From Phaffia rhodozyma (lineage: Eukaryota; Basidiomycota; Tremellomycetes; Cystofilobasidiales; Mrakiaceae), in NCBI GenBank assembly GCA_014706385.1, contig JACGZH010000001.1:1302001-1366000 (forward strand): DNA of 64,000 bases, in the 5' to 3' direction. Position 1 is the stretch's first letter, and every line of letters begins with the position of its first letter. The translations under genes were made by a program, and so were the position numbers. The notes under the pieces are model-generated. The model was not told the origin of the DNA and did no database searches. It saw only the letters and a program-made list of their open reading frames with translations. This document shows positions 46,557-58,595 of the stretch, one piece after another.

Positions 46557-48385
46557 CTAGGCGACAACAATAGATTTAGGAGCCTCGGCCTCGATCACAG
46601 GGGCAACAGCAGCCTCCTCCACTGCAGGAGTGATAGACTCCGAAAGGGGCTCAGAAGTGGGAACGGCGTCAATCTGATCGAGAGAGGGAAATGATTGGAA
46701 GAGAGGGCGATGAGTGGCTTGCATAGACTCCAACAGACTCAACAGATCAAAGGACTCACCACAGGCGCCGACTCTGGAAGCTTCTCAACGGTAGGAGTAG
46801 ATACCGGGGACTTGGAACCCTTGTGTAGAGAAAACAAGACAGAGGTGAGCCGAATGTTGAACTGAACTACAATCATACCGAAATACGCAAGACACACCTT
46901 GAAAATACCAACGATACGGGCACTAAGTCGTCGAGCGGCCTTGGGAGCAAGGGGCTTAGCCTCCTTCTCCTCCACGGCGGCAGGAGCGACGACAGATGCA
47001 GGTTCACTATGTAGAGGGGCAAATCATCAGTTCGTGAGGAAACATGTGGCCTTGAAAAAGAAAAAAGTCACATTGACTTACGGGACTACAGCGGTCTCGA
47101 TGGTCACAGCCTCACTGAGCAAGACACGATACAAAAATTCATCATGTCAGACCCCACGGCTATGAGAGCGATCATGATAGTAAGAGGCTCTTACGCTGTC
47201 TCCTCAGGAACTTCGACCTCGGCTCCGAGAGCGACGTCTGCCGGAGATTCGACAGTCTTTAGCTCAGAAACGGCAGGCGTTGGGGCGTCAGCAGCGACGA
47301 GGACGGCTTCCTCCTTGGGCTCGACAACGTCGGCCTCGGCAGTCTCCTCAGTGGGTGCAACGACGGGAGTGTCATCACTCTTCGGGATAGCAGCGGCGAC
47401 TACGGGAGCTTCGTCCTCGACGACAGCAGCCTCCTCAGTCTTCTTGCTAGAGGACTCCTCAGCCTTTTTGATAGCAGCCTCTTCGGCGGCCTTCTTCTCG
47501 GCTGCTGCTAAAAAGATGAAAGATAAGACGAGTTAGCTTTCCATAACGGGAGATGACCCAAGACAACTACGACGTTCGACCACTTGCCCTTGTTGGCCTT
47601 GGCTGCAGCCTTCTTCTCAGCGGCAATCTAGGATTGACAACAGGCAAGGTCTCAGCAACATGTACAGCGAAAAAGGTTTGATAGATAGCGTGATCTTGTA
47701 CGCTTACTTTCTTGTCTTCCTTCAGTCCAGAGATAAACTTTGCAAAGAAACCCTCCTTCTTGGGTGAGGCTGGCTTGGTGGCCTATGAAGAGGATGGATC
47801 GATTGGATCGGGTGAGTGACCTTATGTCATAAGAGTAAAGAGGAGCCTACATACGGGGACCTCAGTAGTGGTTGCCTTTGCCGGGATGGCGACAGGGACG
47901 GCCTCAGGGGCAACCTCGGTGGGCGAGGCAGCGATGGTCTTCAAATTGAGGAACGGTTGCGCAGGAATGTTACTACGAGTTTGATTCAGAGGAGAACAAG
48001 ACCGGTGGGCCTCAACAAACACAAGAACATGAAAACTTACCTCGATAGGGGCCTCAACCTCAGCAGCGGACTGTTCATTCGTCGAAGAGAAAGGCAAGGG
48101 TGCAAGACGAACGGATGGCGAGCCCGGAAACAAAAGGACAGGGTGGCGTGAGAAACGACGTCAAATAAAGTTCTCGAGCTAAAGCCAGGAACGCGATCGA
48201 ACAGTATGGCCATACAAGACAGGAAACGAGCGGACGAAAGTGTGTAGACAGATATATGCCCTTACCTCTTCAATCACGGGCACTTCCTCGACAATTGCAG
48301 GAGCGACGACCTCCTCGGAAGCATCCTCGACAACATCCTCGGCAGCAATGGTGGAGATAGGAACGACTTCAGTAGTGTCAGCCAT
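46557..48385 (-). CDS. Ala/Glu/Val-rich acidic protein of unknown function, ten small exons
   Basis: Exons: 48385-48266, 48070-48041, 47938-47855, 47782-47708, 47627-47558, 47507-47195, 47114-47082, 47006-46898, 46819-46760 and 46673-46557; phases agree, 336 aa. The sequence is built of Ala, Val, Glu and Pro in degenerate repeats (VVAPAIVEEVPVIEE, VESPADVALGAEVEVPEETA) and is strongly acidic. Two basic/aromatic islands stand out: KKEGFFAKFISGLKEDKK and ARRLSARIVGIFK, which could be amphipathic membrane- or protein-binding helices. Many introns fall between repeat-like units. I do not recognise the family. The repetitive composition is matched by GC-rich third positions, suggesting strong expression, but that is inference. 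Confidence 0.78.
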
Positions 48386-49224
48386 GATGATGTAGGGTTG
48401 ATAACGGGTTTAGAGAGTGTGAAATGTGTGAGTGGGTGAGTGAGCGAGTGAGAGATAGCGAGAGTGTGGATGTGTAAGAATAGAAGAGACCGTGGAACGT
48501 GGATAGAAGGAAGCGAGAGAGAGAGAGAGAGAGCGAAAGGAACAGGCGTGAGAAAGAAAGAGAGAGTACGAAAGAGAAAGACAATGGAGAGAGCGTCTTC
48601 TCTTTTTGTAGATACGAGAACAAGGAACCGGGCTGTTAGTTTGGATTAGTTCTACGAGGGGCCAGCTCTCCTGGAAGGTTGGTGTCCCTTGTTGGCCTAT
48701 GTTGAAACAAGGGAGGAGTCTGTACGCCTGAAGAAAAACAAACAAACAACGAGCGCACGCTAGGGCGAGCAAGGGTCGATCAGGATTTTCCCTTAGATAG
48801 TGAGCGAGCGACTCTTACAGAGAGAAGGAGAGATAGAGCGCTCATCCTAGAGGGATCAGCAGCAGCCATAATGTTGATATACATCCAACATGTATTCTCA
48901 GCATGTACTATAGACATGCACTATCGACATGCACCCACTGGTCCACTCATCCTCGTTCACTCGTTCTCAGCATACTCTACATTCTACAAAGTAGACAGCA
49001 TAATCAAAACACAAATCCAACGCTTGTACGCGCGCCGTTTGTGCTCGCGTCCAGTCCGACACGTGAAAGAGGAAGGTAAGAGGGTGGATAGCACAGCAAA
49101 TTATATGACACGTGCACATATGAGAGTGTGTGTGTGTATAACAAACTAACAAGAATATCCTTTGTAGAAACGCGCACAGACACAGACAGACAGACACAGG
49201 CACACACACGCACACGCATCCATA
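48386..49224. promoter_or_regulatory. Promoter of the Ala/Glu-rich gene and 3' end of the DMAC1-like gene
   Basis: About 840 bp. The plus strand is GA-rich (48410-48600), meaning a CT-rich leader for the gene below it. Near 48901-48935 the motif ACATGCACTAT/ACATGCAC recurs in imperfect direct repeats. A CA/GT-rich stretch lies at 49120-49220. No gene supported. Confidence 0.5.
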
Positions 49225-49800
49225 CTATAGCCTAGGTTTTATGTTTGCTTCATCTGACTTTAACCCTCTGTCCACGCCATCCGTCATCCGCAAGCCAGAT
49301 AGTCTGCCCACACCGGCCGCAAAGAAGACTGAAGAAGTGGGGGAGAGTCAGGGGAAAATACAGAGAACATACAGAAAATCAATTAATATCTCTTCTCTCC
49401 TCTTCTTTTTTTCTGCCTTCCTTTCCTCTGCCACTCATATGTACATTCGCATGGATTCATGCACACCCGTACATGAACAAGTCGAGAAGAACGTGAGAAA
49501 CTTACCAATACCCAGGACACCCATCGCGATTAGGCCTTTCCTCACCGGCGGACTGTTAAGTCCGTTCTTCACAGACAATGCCTCGGCCGCCCGACGCTCA
49601 GCACGCGCAAGAGAGAGTGACTGATAGGCCGCATAGGATCCTATGCCGATGAACGTCGTTCCGCCAATTATTCGACAGGCCGCACAGTCTTCTAGCTCTG
49701 GTGCATTCGGTGCGGAACCCGGGTTCGACATCGGCACAGAGCTGATGTTCGAGCTGGAGCCTGACATTGGTATACCAAGGACGGAGAGTATATTAGACAT
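49225..49800 (-). CDS. DMAC1/DUF4536-like small mitochondrial membrane protein
   Basis: Two exons (49800-49506, 49328-49225) give 132 aa. After a Ser-rich start comes LEDCAACRIIGGTTFIGIGS, matching the DUF4536 pattern (D-C-x2-C-R followed by a Gly-rich helix) of DMAC1, which assists assembly of the distal membrane arm of complex I in animals. Two transmembrane helices are visible: IIGGTTFIGIGSYAAYQSL and LIAMGVLGIVFFAAGVGRL. The second helix spans the intron. A downstream in-frame ATG (MSGSSSN) is an alternative start. Mitochondrial role is inferred from the family; the gene is divergent from the ataxin-10 homologue. Confidence 0.8.
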
Positions 49801-50046
49801 TTAGTGAATGTCTCTGTGTTTCAGTCGGAGAGATCGGAATGGGATGGTTGTTGGTAGGATGGATTGGCTCTTTCTTCTTCGGTGAAAGCCGAGGGAAGAC
49901 GAGAAAAGAATAAGAATTTTCGTCTTCGACGCGTCACCTTCTGCTTCTTTCCGACACACTCCCAACCGATCCGTTCTCTTCTTCCTACTTATCCTCTTCA
50001 TTCTTTCGACGCTTAGTTATCTTTCTCAAAAATACTACTTGGTTGA

Positions 50047-52640
50047 ATGACATTGGAAACTAAAGATCTCATTCGATTCACTCCTGCTCTGAGAGAAGAA
50101 GCTGAGAAGCTGAAATCAGCTGATCACCGGTTCGAACATCTTACTTTCTCTCCTTCTTTCCTTCTCTTCGATGACCCAAGCACGCTACAACCCAAGACCC
50201 AAATTCGAAAGCTTACAGAGTCCCTGCCTGTCTACATCGTGCCTTCACCCACAGACAAATCTTCGCCAACAGTTCCCGGTCGCCTTTTGAAACACTTGGC
50301 AACACTTTACCTCTCTGGGAATGGATCCTCCAAGCATGGCACGCCATCAGCTCTCAATCTAGCTTTGCACCTGGCTCAGAAGAGACAGACTTCCTAGGCG
50401 CGCTCGCTGCATTTTCTAGAAACCTTGTGGCAGGAAACGAGGATAGTCAAACAAAGATGTTGTTCGTTCGGCCTCTCTTCTCTTTGGATTTTTGCCCTTT
50501 TTCTTCTTCTAGCCTGCAACCCTAACCGGCAGGATATCTTACATCCTTCATTTCTTCGCCTATCGGTAGATCGATATCGAACGCATTACACAACCTCCTG
50601 TTTTCGATGAGCTCATATGAAGTTCTTTCTAATGAAAATTGTCTGTCTCTATCTTCTCAGATATCCATGTCTATCTCTCCCTATAGTTAAACTCAGATGG
50701 CTCGTCTGTCTTTGTGCTTGACAAAAAGGCCTTCCGACGACGCGCGCGCTCGTTCAGTTGTTGGCAAACATGATCGCGGGCAATGCTGTCGTGTCGAGCG
50801 CAATCTTTCCTCAATTGGTGAAACCACCTTTTGACGGGAACGTATTAATGTAAAGACTCCTGGTCCTTCTTTTGATCGCTCTTTTGACTTCATGGAAAAC
50901 AAGACTGATGGACTCTATTCATAGTCGGTTGTTGGCGTCAGATGATGACCGCTTAGGATTCGCATTGACGATGGTCCTCACCAATGCAACAGACGTCTAT
51001 CCTGCTGGGACGTAGGTCTTCTTTCTTTCTCCTCTTATGTGCCTCTTCAAATTTTTTTCAGTAGAGCTCATCTTCCAACTATGCCCTTGTTCAATTCGAA
51101 CTTCAAGAAAACTGCTCATCACTCGAAACGACCATTCTTGTGGGCTATCAATCATAGAACGGCTCTTACGGCGGATAGAGGACTGGTTCGAATCTGATGT
51201 CGATGGCCTCGCCTTCAATAATGGGTTCGTCGCAAGCTTACATATACACACACACACACATCCTCTTTCTTTCATTCCTTCTTCTTGCGCTCAATCTGAC
51301 TATCACAAATCTATCTCTCCTCTGTCTCGATACACCTCTCTTCCTTCCCTCCAGGTACGAGATAATCTGTCAAATTATCCAAGCAGGGCATCTTTCCACA
51401 CTCTACATCGCTCTTCAACAGTGTGTTCCTCTCTTTTAGCTCTCATTCTTCTCATTCCTGTTTTTATCCTTTCTGTCGATACGACCTGACTACTACTTTT
51501 ACCCATGTCTCAATTTCACAGTCCATCAAAAGAAGAACCCATCTCGGCAGCTCAATTAACGATCCTCAAACTCTTGGACGCTTATATTCAATCCTCCCGC
51601 TCATCATATCGCACATACGTTCCTGCCAGTCTACAGTTTTTGATCCCAACAACCACTACCTTGATTAACCTCGTGAGAGAATTGATGGATTCTGCTGTCT
51701 CGGCTGAAACCGATCGGCCTGAGAAGAACGAAAAGAAGGAAAAGAGGTTTTCGGACGTGAGGTTCGGAAAGTCTTACGAAGGTCTGATACTATGTCTCGA
51801 GATTATCAATCAGCTTGGGGCAAAATCTCAGCCGACGAACAATGCCGATGACGAGACCGAAGGGGAGGTTGAAAGAAGAGAAGAGCTCGTCAAGTTTGTG
51901 AACGAGTTGAGAGTTGCAGAATTCGATGAGAAGAGTATAGGTAAGCCTATTCCTCTATTCTTTTCGTTCTATTTCTTCCCTCATCAATCGAAGAGAAGTC
52001 TGATCACACGTTCATCACTTTTCTCGTTCCTCTTCCCCCCGTCTCCTTTTCAACTTCGTACTGATTCACGGATTGTGGTTGCTTCATCGCGCGATTTCCC
52101 ATATTCAAATCTAGTGATGCTCGGACTATCCGACAAACTCGAGCCGCGTCTTATCCGTACTCAATCCAGCGCTGATGTTCCCAGCGCTAGCATCACTCCT
52201 CTAGACGGTTCAACCGAAGATGAAGAAGGATTAAAACAAGACACCCGCCAGCATTTCGCATCCCTCCGAAAGTGCCTTGTCAGAATTCTCAATTTGCTTT
52301 CGTATAATAACAAAGAAGGTCAAGATCGGATCAGAACTCTGGGCGGACTGGAGGTCATCTTGGGATTATGTGCTTTGGACGAGACGAATCCTTGTAATTC
52401 CCCCTCCTTTCTCCTCTCGGATCTACCTGCTCCTTTCCTTCTGGCTATGAACCCTTTGAACTGAATGTTGTTTTCTCTCACCTTTTAATAACAGATCTCA
52501 GAGAACACGCATTGTTCACGCTCCGAGGACTCTTACTTGATAACGCAGAGAACCAAGCACTTGTGAAGGAACTCGAACCGATGGGTGTCGTCGGACAGGA
52601 TGGAGAGGTTGGACCTGTACCTGATCGTTGGAAGAAGTGA
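50047..52640 (+). CDS. Ataxin-10 homologue
   Basis: Ataxin-10 family proteins are armadillo-like scaffolds; the yeast relative is CTR86. Supported exons include 50047-50129 and 50219-50465, joined out of the apparent reading frame to give SADHRVPACLHRAFTHRQIF and then LPLWEWILQAW, FLGALAAFSRNLVAGNEDSQ. Later exons give ALVQLLANMIAGNAVVSSAI, DDRLGFALTMVLTNATDVYP and SIIERLLRRIEDWFESDVDG. The conserved C-terminal domain is encoded by the last exons: LRKCLVRILNLLSYNNKEGQ and REHALFTLRGLLLDNAENQA. The chain from about 51000 to the stop is phase-consistent; exons between 50466 and about 50930 are not resolved. The coil is interrupted by a charged insert (DRPEKNEKKEKR). Confidence 0.86.
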
Positions 52641-52858
52641 AAGGGGGTGTCATATATATATATATGTGGGAAGCGGAAAGGCATCTTCCATCAAACTTAA
52701 TTTGGATATCAGGGTTTTTTTTCTTTTTCTTCTAAACGCAATGACTAATGGCTGAATTTGATAACCAAGACTCTTCCATTTAATTCGAGATCTATGAAAA
52801 AGACGAAGAAACAAAGAGACACAAAAAACGTTTTTACAGATTCTTTCCTTTCTTGTAT

Positions 52859-54993
52859 CTAGAGCTGAGTCTGAGGGGTGATCTCTAAAGCACCTGTTCC
52901 AGCAGCCAACGAATCCACCGAAGCGACGGCAGGTGCAGCGGCCTCAGTAGTAGTATCGGCAGCAGCAGCAGGCTCGGGCGCACTTTCCGGTGCCTTGGCC
53001 TTCTGCCCTCCGGGCGCACCGGTTCCTCTGTTCTTAATCTGCGTTATCAGCGGATGGAAAACAAACGAACAAGAGAAGGAAGATTGTCAAGGAAAAGCAA
53101 CGAGAGAATGATCGAATGAAAGCGACTTCGTATGCAAATCCGTACCTTTGTCTTCTTCTCCGGGGGAGCCTGTACAGGGTAAGCGTTAGCTTCTGACTTT
53201 TTGAAGTCTTCGTCCGACTCGAACGCGTCTCGGATAGGCTGGAGGAGGTTGTTGACGGTGTCGGTCTGATATAGAAAAGAAAGTTTCGTGTTGTGACAAA
53301 GTGGTTGTTCATCTATTCAGTCACCCGGCATCGCACGACTCTATGAGAAACAGAGAGAACAAGAACAACGCACCATTCCCTTCTTGAGATCCTTAGGGTG
53401 CAGCTTCTTCTCGGCGAAACTAGTTTCCATCTCCTTGAATGAGCTGTAGTGCAAGTCACCTCCGAACTTCTCGTCTCTGAAGATCGAGATCACCGTTCCC
53501 TCCGGGGCGCCCTCTCCGACGAACGGATTAGACTTTCCATCGGATACTCTGGACTTTAGCTGAGAGATCGGGATGGCGACCGCCTTGAAGAAGGCGAGCA
53601 AACCGTTCTCCTCAATGTTACCTTCCTCGCAGAACGCGTTGTTGATCTTCTTCTTAACATCGGCCGCCGAGTCCAGAAAGTCGATCTTGGACTTTGGATC
53701 GGACGAAGACATCTTGCCGCCCTTTACGAGTCCAGGCACGATCGGGTTCATCAAGTGCGATCGTTTCGCATAGCCGAGCTTGGGTAGGAACTCTTCGGCG
53801 TAGATGAAGATTTTTCGCTACGTAGGTTAATACAGACGCGAGACATCAAATGTCAGAACCGAACCGAGTATCTTTGAGGTACAAATGATGATTGTATGCC
53901 TCTTACCTGATCGGCACCACCTAACGTTCCGAGCAAGAAAGGGAAGAGATTCAGTCAGTTGATATCCCTCGAGAGATAGAAAGAGTAGCTCAACCGTACC
54001 AAATTGGAAATCGACGTCTAAGTACTGCTCGTCCAAGGCCTGAAGACCGGGGTAGAGGAGCGAACTCAAGGGCGCGGTGGCAGACTGCTTTACGACTTCG
54101 GCACCGGCTCGCTTGGCGTCGTGGTCGGTAGCCATGGAAGACAATCGGTAAACGTCCATGGTGTAATCAGACTTGAGCTGGTAGGATCTGATAGTTTGTA
54201 AAGATGATGAGCACTTCATATGGCAACAGAACGCAGGCGACGCAGAGAAACTGGACTCACGATCCGACAACAAACTCAAGCTTGTCTGTCGGGACACCAA
54301 TGGCGTTGAAGACGGCATATAGAAGGCGTCGGTAGTAGTCCACTCGATGGCCGACAAGATCAAGAGGGGCCTTCTGGGAATCGAGGAAGGCGTGGATATC
54401 TGATCGAGGGATCAAAGTGTGAATGTCTAGTTTGGCTGTTTCTAGCTATTGCTAAAACTCGCTTGACTCACCGGCAAGCAAGATCTTGACCTAGAGGACG
54501 ATCAAGAAAACAGTTTCAGCGCGGCATCATGACAATCAGATACACTAAGTAAGAAGCAAACTCGGGACGTACGTTCACACCAGCCAAAAGAAAGTCGGCG
54601 ATCTTGGCAAGGGGGACAAAGTAAGCGATATGGGCTGTAGAGCACAGAGAACGAAGGGTCAGCTCGAGAAGCGATAAATCTCTATTTGCTAAAATACAAA
54701 TAAATTAGAGTATCTAATGGGCACACTCACGTCGTCCAGTAGGAGCAGTTCCTGCCAGTTATTAAGGGAGTAGCAAACATATTAAGATTTCCAGTACACA
54801 TTAGTGGGTCATTCAATCAAGTCTGCTTGTACAAAACTGTTTGAGACTCGGTAGAAGTGACCTCGGACGTACCCCAATAGGCCTTGACAGTCTCTCCCTT
54901 GGCAATGATATCCTTGATTTTATCGCCACCAATGACCTCCTGAAGGTTTCTGGTAATGAGCTCGTACTTTTGCTCGTTTGTGAAGGATGCCAT
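52859..54993 (-). CDS. TYS1: Tyrosyl-tRNA synthetase, cytosolic
   Basis: Charges tRNA-Tyr with tyrosine. Ten exons: 54993-54873, 54751-54731, 54634-54573, 54490-54472, 54399-54261, 54187-54000, 53920-53907, 53817-53374, 53265-53146 and 53038-52859; phases agree, 435 aa. The HIGH-like motif is in [20 protein letters not shown] and the KMSKS motif is KMSSS. Other class Ic features are [44 protein letters not shown] and [12 protein letters not shown]. Three exons are 21, 19 and 14 nt. The C-terminal tail is Ala/Glu/Pro-rich and disordered. It is divergent from ATP12 with only ~170 bp between starts. Confidence 0.97.
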
Positions 54994-55166
54994 GATGAAG
55001 TTTGTCTGATGAGGTATACTCAATAGCCAGAAAGAGAAAGGAAGGCAAAAGAACGAACCTTTCAAAATGGGACTTTTTCCCCTCGCGCAGTCATTTCATC
55101 CAAAATCAGCCAGCATACATACCGTCGTTCATCAGCTTTCAACCATCTAGCACATATCCAGTCAAG

Positions 55167-56763
55167 ATGTCCATCAGACTCCCCAACATGTTTTCTGGTG
55201 TCTCCAGAGCAATCTCTAAACAGCAGAGGTATGTTTCTAGGTCTCTTCCTGTCCGGAAGGCTGTTGCATCGCCTGCTTCGGCCTACGTGTTGCCTCAATT
55301 GAAAATCGATGGACAAAATGCCACTCAATCCGGTTTGAATCCTACGAAACGTAAGATTCAGCTCTTCTTGCGTTCAAAACCTCGGAACAACCAATCGAAG
55401 AGCTAACCAGATCTATTACAATCATCATGAAAGAGGCCGAGAAGACGTTTGGTCGGTTCTGGAAGACTGTTCAGCTCGATACGACGCCCAACGGTACGCC
55501 TGCGATCGTCAAAGACTTTCCTCTCCAAACTTGTCAATGCTCATCTCTATGTGTGTTTCACAATTATCTCTTAGGCATTAGAATCCTACTAGACACTAGA
55601 CCTCTCCGGACGCCGGGTGGAAACCCACTCATGATTCCTGCAGAGCGTAAAGCGCTTGCTTTCTTGATCGCGAATGAGTGGGAGAATCAGGAGAAGGTGC
55701 TCAAGAATCATGCTTTGCCGATGGTATGTCTCATCGTCTCCTTCCATATGATCTATCTTTAACTTTTGATAAAGGTAGCATGAGACTTTGTCAGGGTACA
55801 TGCAATGAGTATAACAACCGTTAGCTTGATTTCGTTGACCACTTTTCCATCATCGATTCTGACTTAATTCCAGACCTCGCTCGCTTCGAGAGCGATCGAT
55901 GCTTTCGCCTCTACAAAGTCGACCCCCGAAGAGAACATCAAGTCTAGAACGGACGTCACTGCAACGCTTCTCCGATACTTGGACACCGACACAATCTGTT
56001 TCCACGAGACCCATCCGACGCAGCTTGTCCGATTGCAGAATGAGCGGTGGGTGCCGATTCTCGATTGGGTTAGGGAGGCTTTTAAAGTCGAAGGTATGGA
56101 TCATTCGCCTCATTTTAACCGTATAGAATCGGGCCTTTGCTCAATGATATGTCTCTCACATTTCTCTCTGTGTGGTCTTTTCTACATAGTAAACGTTTTC
56201 GGATCGGTGCTGATGTCTCGTCAGCCACCTAAGACGGTTGAAGTTCTCCGAGAAGCAGTCATGGAATTTCCCTCTTGGAAACTAGCAGGTCCGTTGTCCC
56301 CAAATTCTGTTCATCTCTGGTTTCCTTTTTTTCTTCAAGATTTCATTCCTTCGAAACGAAACTTTCTGAATACTTATATTGTTTGGCACGAATCAGCGTT
56401 CGAGCGAGCGGTGTACACCACTAAATCCTTCTTCATCGCCCTCGCCCTGGTCGAAGGTAGACTGACGATTGAGCAAGCCTCACTCGCCAGCCAGGTCGAA
56501 GTTGATAGTCAGATCGAAGTATGGGGTGAAGTCGAGGATAGTAAGTCCTTTTTCATTATTCCCTCCATTCTTTCTCTTCGCCTTGTTTCGCTTTACGAAG
56601 AATTGCCAATTTCTGATCCATCTTATCATTCCATCTACTCCTTTGATTTTTGATTCTGTCTCATCTTGCTGGGATCTTATCTTTACTAGCGCACGACGTC
56701 GACTACCAGGACGTCAGACGGCAGCTAGGAAGCATAGCTTGTTTGCTCTTACAGTCCAAGTAG
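55167..56763 (+). CDS. ATP12: ATP synthase F1 assembly chaperone ATP12
   Basis: Mitochondrial matrix chaperone that protects the F1 alpha subunit during assembly of ATP synthase. Seven exons: 55167-55350, 55434-55493, 55575-55723, 55874-56093, 56190-56288, 56397-56540 and 56690-56763; phases agree, 309 aa. The N-terminus is a presequence rich in Arg and Ser (RYVSRSLPVRKAVASP). Family features: AEKTFGRFWKTV, ILLDTRPLRTPGGNPL, AFLIANEWENQEKVLKNHAL, LLRYLDTDTICFHETHP, WVPILDWVREAF and the late SFFIALALVEGRLTIEQASL with EVDSQIEVWGEVEDTHDVDY. Confidence 0.96.
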
Positions 56764-57146
56764 ATATTTAAAAAAGAAGAAGAGAAATAGTGTAAGACTT
56801 GCAAAGAAGATGCATGGCTTATTCTTTTGTAGTCTTGATTAAAACAAGCAGAGGAAACAAGAAAAGAAAGAAACAGTGTGCCCGATTAGGGTTCAGCTTG
56901 AAAGGGGATTGTTGGAAAGTGTCTATCGACGATCCTTCTAAGCGAACGTCTGCGATTAGGACCCTCAAGGACTCAGTTCCCACTCTTCCTGACATGATTG
57001 CCTTCATCTTTATCTCTTTTCGGGGTTTGCTTTGTTAGAACTGGGAAAAAGGTACGACCATTTTGATGTATTCGAGATCAATGTTGGGAACAGAAGAGAA
57101 AAACATTTGTCGTCTAGAAACATGTTATAACAACAAAATGAAACCA
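56764..57146. other. Convergent 3' spacer, ATP12 and RPL12
   Basis: Under 400 bp between stop codons; no gene or RNA recognised. Confidence 0.5.
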
Positions 57147-58595
57147 TTACTCCTCAGGAACCTCGACGGAACCATCGTCAATACCCTCGATGATGTCGTG
57201 GGGGTTGACGCCGTCGACGGTGCAACCGACAGACTGGGCAGTTCCGAGGATCTCCTTGGCGCAGTTGGCGAGGGAGGTGGCAAGGGACTTGGCCTTCATG
57301 ATTCGGGCAATGTCAATGATCTCGTCAAGAGCAATGTTTCCAGAGTGCTTGACGTTCTTCTCCTTCTTTCGGTCACGGGGGGGCTCTGGAATAAGGGCGT
57401 GAAAGGCGTGAAGTGAGTTTTTGTACCAATATCGAGATGACTCTGGGGAGAGAGTAAGAACATACCCTTAAGGGCCTTGATGACGAGGGAAGAAGCAGAA
57501 GGGACGACGGAGGCGACGGCCTGTCGGTTCTGGATGGTGAGCTGGACAGTCACCTTGAGGCCCTTCCAATCACCAGTAGCCTTGGCGATATCTTCTCCAA
57601 CCTTCTTGGGGGACTAAAGGTTATAATTTAACCAACAATACAAAATACAAATGGCGGCGGATGTTTAGCTGACAGGCTTTTAACGGTGAGAAGTTTCGGA
57701 TGACAGCCTCCATCCTCTTCGTCATTGCCACTCCTCTCCTTACAGTCGCCTTGTTCCTCGTCTTCGCGTTTCTTTGGGACCTGCCACTCTATTCCCACAA
57801 TTTGTCCTCCAACTTGGCCTGATCTGACCTGCTGAGTATTCTAAAATAGTCAAAAAGATATTTGAACTTACAAGACCAAGAGGACCGATCTTGGGGGCAA
57901 GAGCGGAAGAGGCTCCGACCTCACCACCGACGGCTCGGAGGTAGATGATCTATAGGATTCCGAATCGATGATGATCGGAAAGAAGTTTATGGAACAAGTC
58001 AAGAGTTCGGTTGAGAAGATGTCGATTTGAAGGAGCATATGGGTCGGGACGAGATATTTCAGAACGAAGTGGCAAGGACAAAAATTGACGGAGAAGGATT
58101 GATTGGCCGATCGGAAGCACACGAAGAAGATGCGAGCAGGAAAGTAAAGAACGGATTGGGCGTATCCACAGCGGCAGGGCGAGGGAATCAATTTTTTTGG
58201 AGCAAAGAATCGACCGTGCGGATTTGAGATTCGAGAAGAAGGAAGAGACAAAACTGATCAGCATACATGCTCTCTCTGGGTTTGTCATTTCCCCTGCCGG
58301 ACTCTAGCATGTTCCCCCTTCTTTGTTCCAACCTCCTCGTGGACGCTCTCGATCCAGTACTCTCTCTCTTGAGCATCCCTTCAATACCACATCCTTTCCC
58401 TTGCGGTCCTGCCTGGAACTAACCTTGACTTCAGAGGGGTCGAACTTGGGACTGCGAGCACCGACGAAAGAAAAAGAATAGCGATGACAATCCAGCTGAT
58501 TAGTTCACTCGTTCATTCAAATAGGCATGATATGTTGCCATCTTGATGACCAGATGAGCCATCTTTGGCGAACAAGGATACCAAACTTACGGCAT
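57147..58595 (-). CDS. RPL12: 60S ribosomal protein L12 (uL11)
   Basis: Component of the large-subunit stalk base. Five exons: 58595-58591, 58451-58424, 57949-57872, 57613-57466 and 57385-57147; phases agree, 165 aa, exactly the usual eukaryotic L12 length. Reads [93 protein letters not shown] and [12 protein letters not shown]. The first coding exon is only 5 nt (ATGCC). Introns of 139, 474, 258 and 80 nt are long by the standard of this window, as often seen in ribosomal protein genes. Strong expression is expected. Confidence 0.97.

Noticed and set aside
51180..51192. GGTTCGAATC, like a tRNA B box
   Set aside because: Lies in the coding exon of the ataxin-10 homologue; no A box or cloverleaf around it.
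57965..57975. GATGATGA, like a snoRNA C box, in an RPL12 intron
   Set aside because: On the strand opposite the gene and no D box (CTGA) at a suitable distance.
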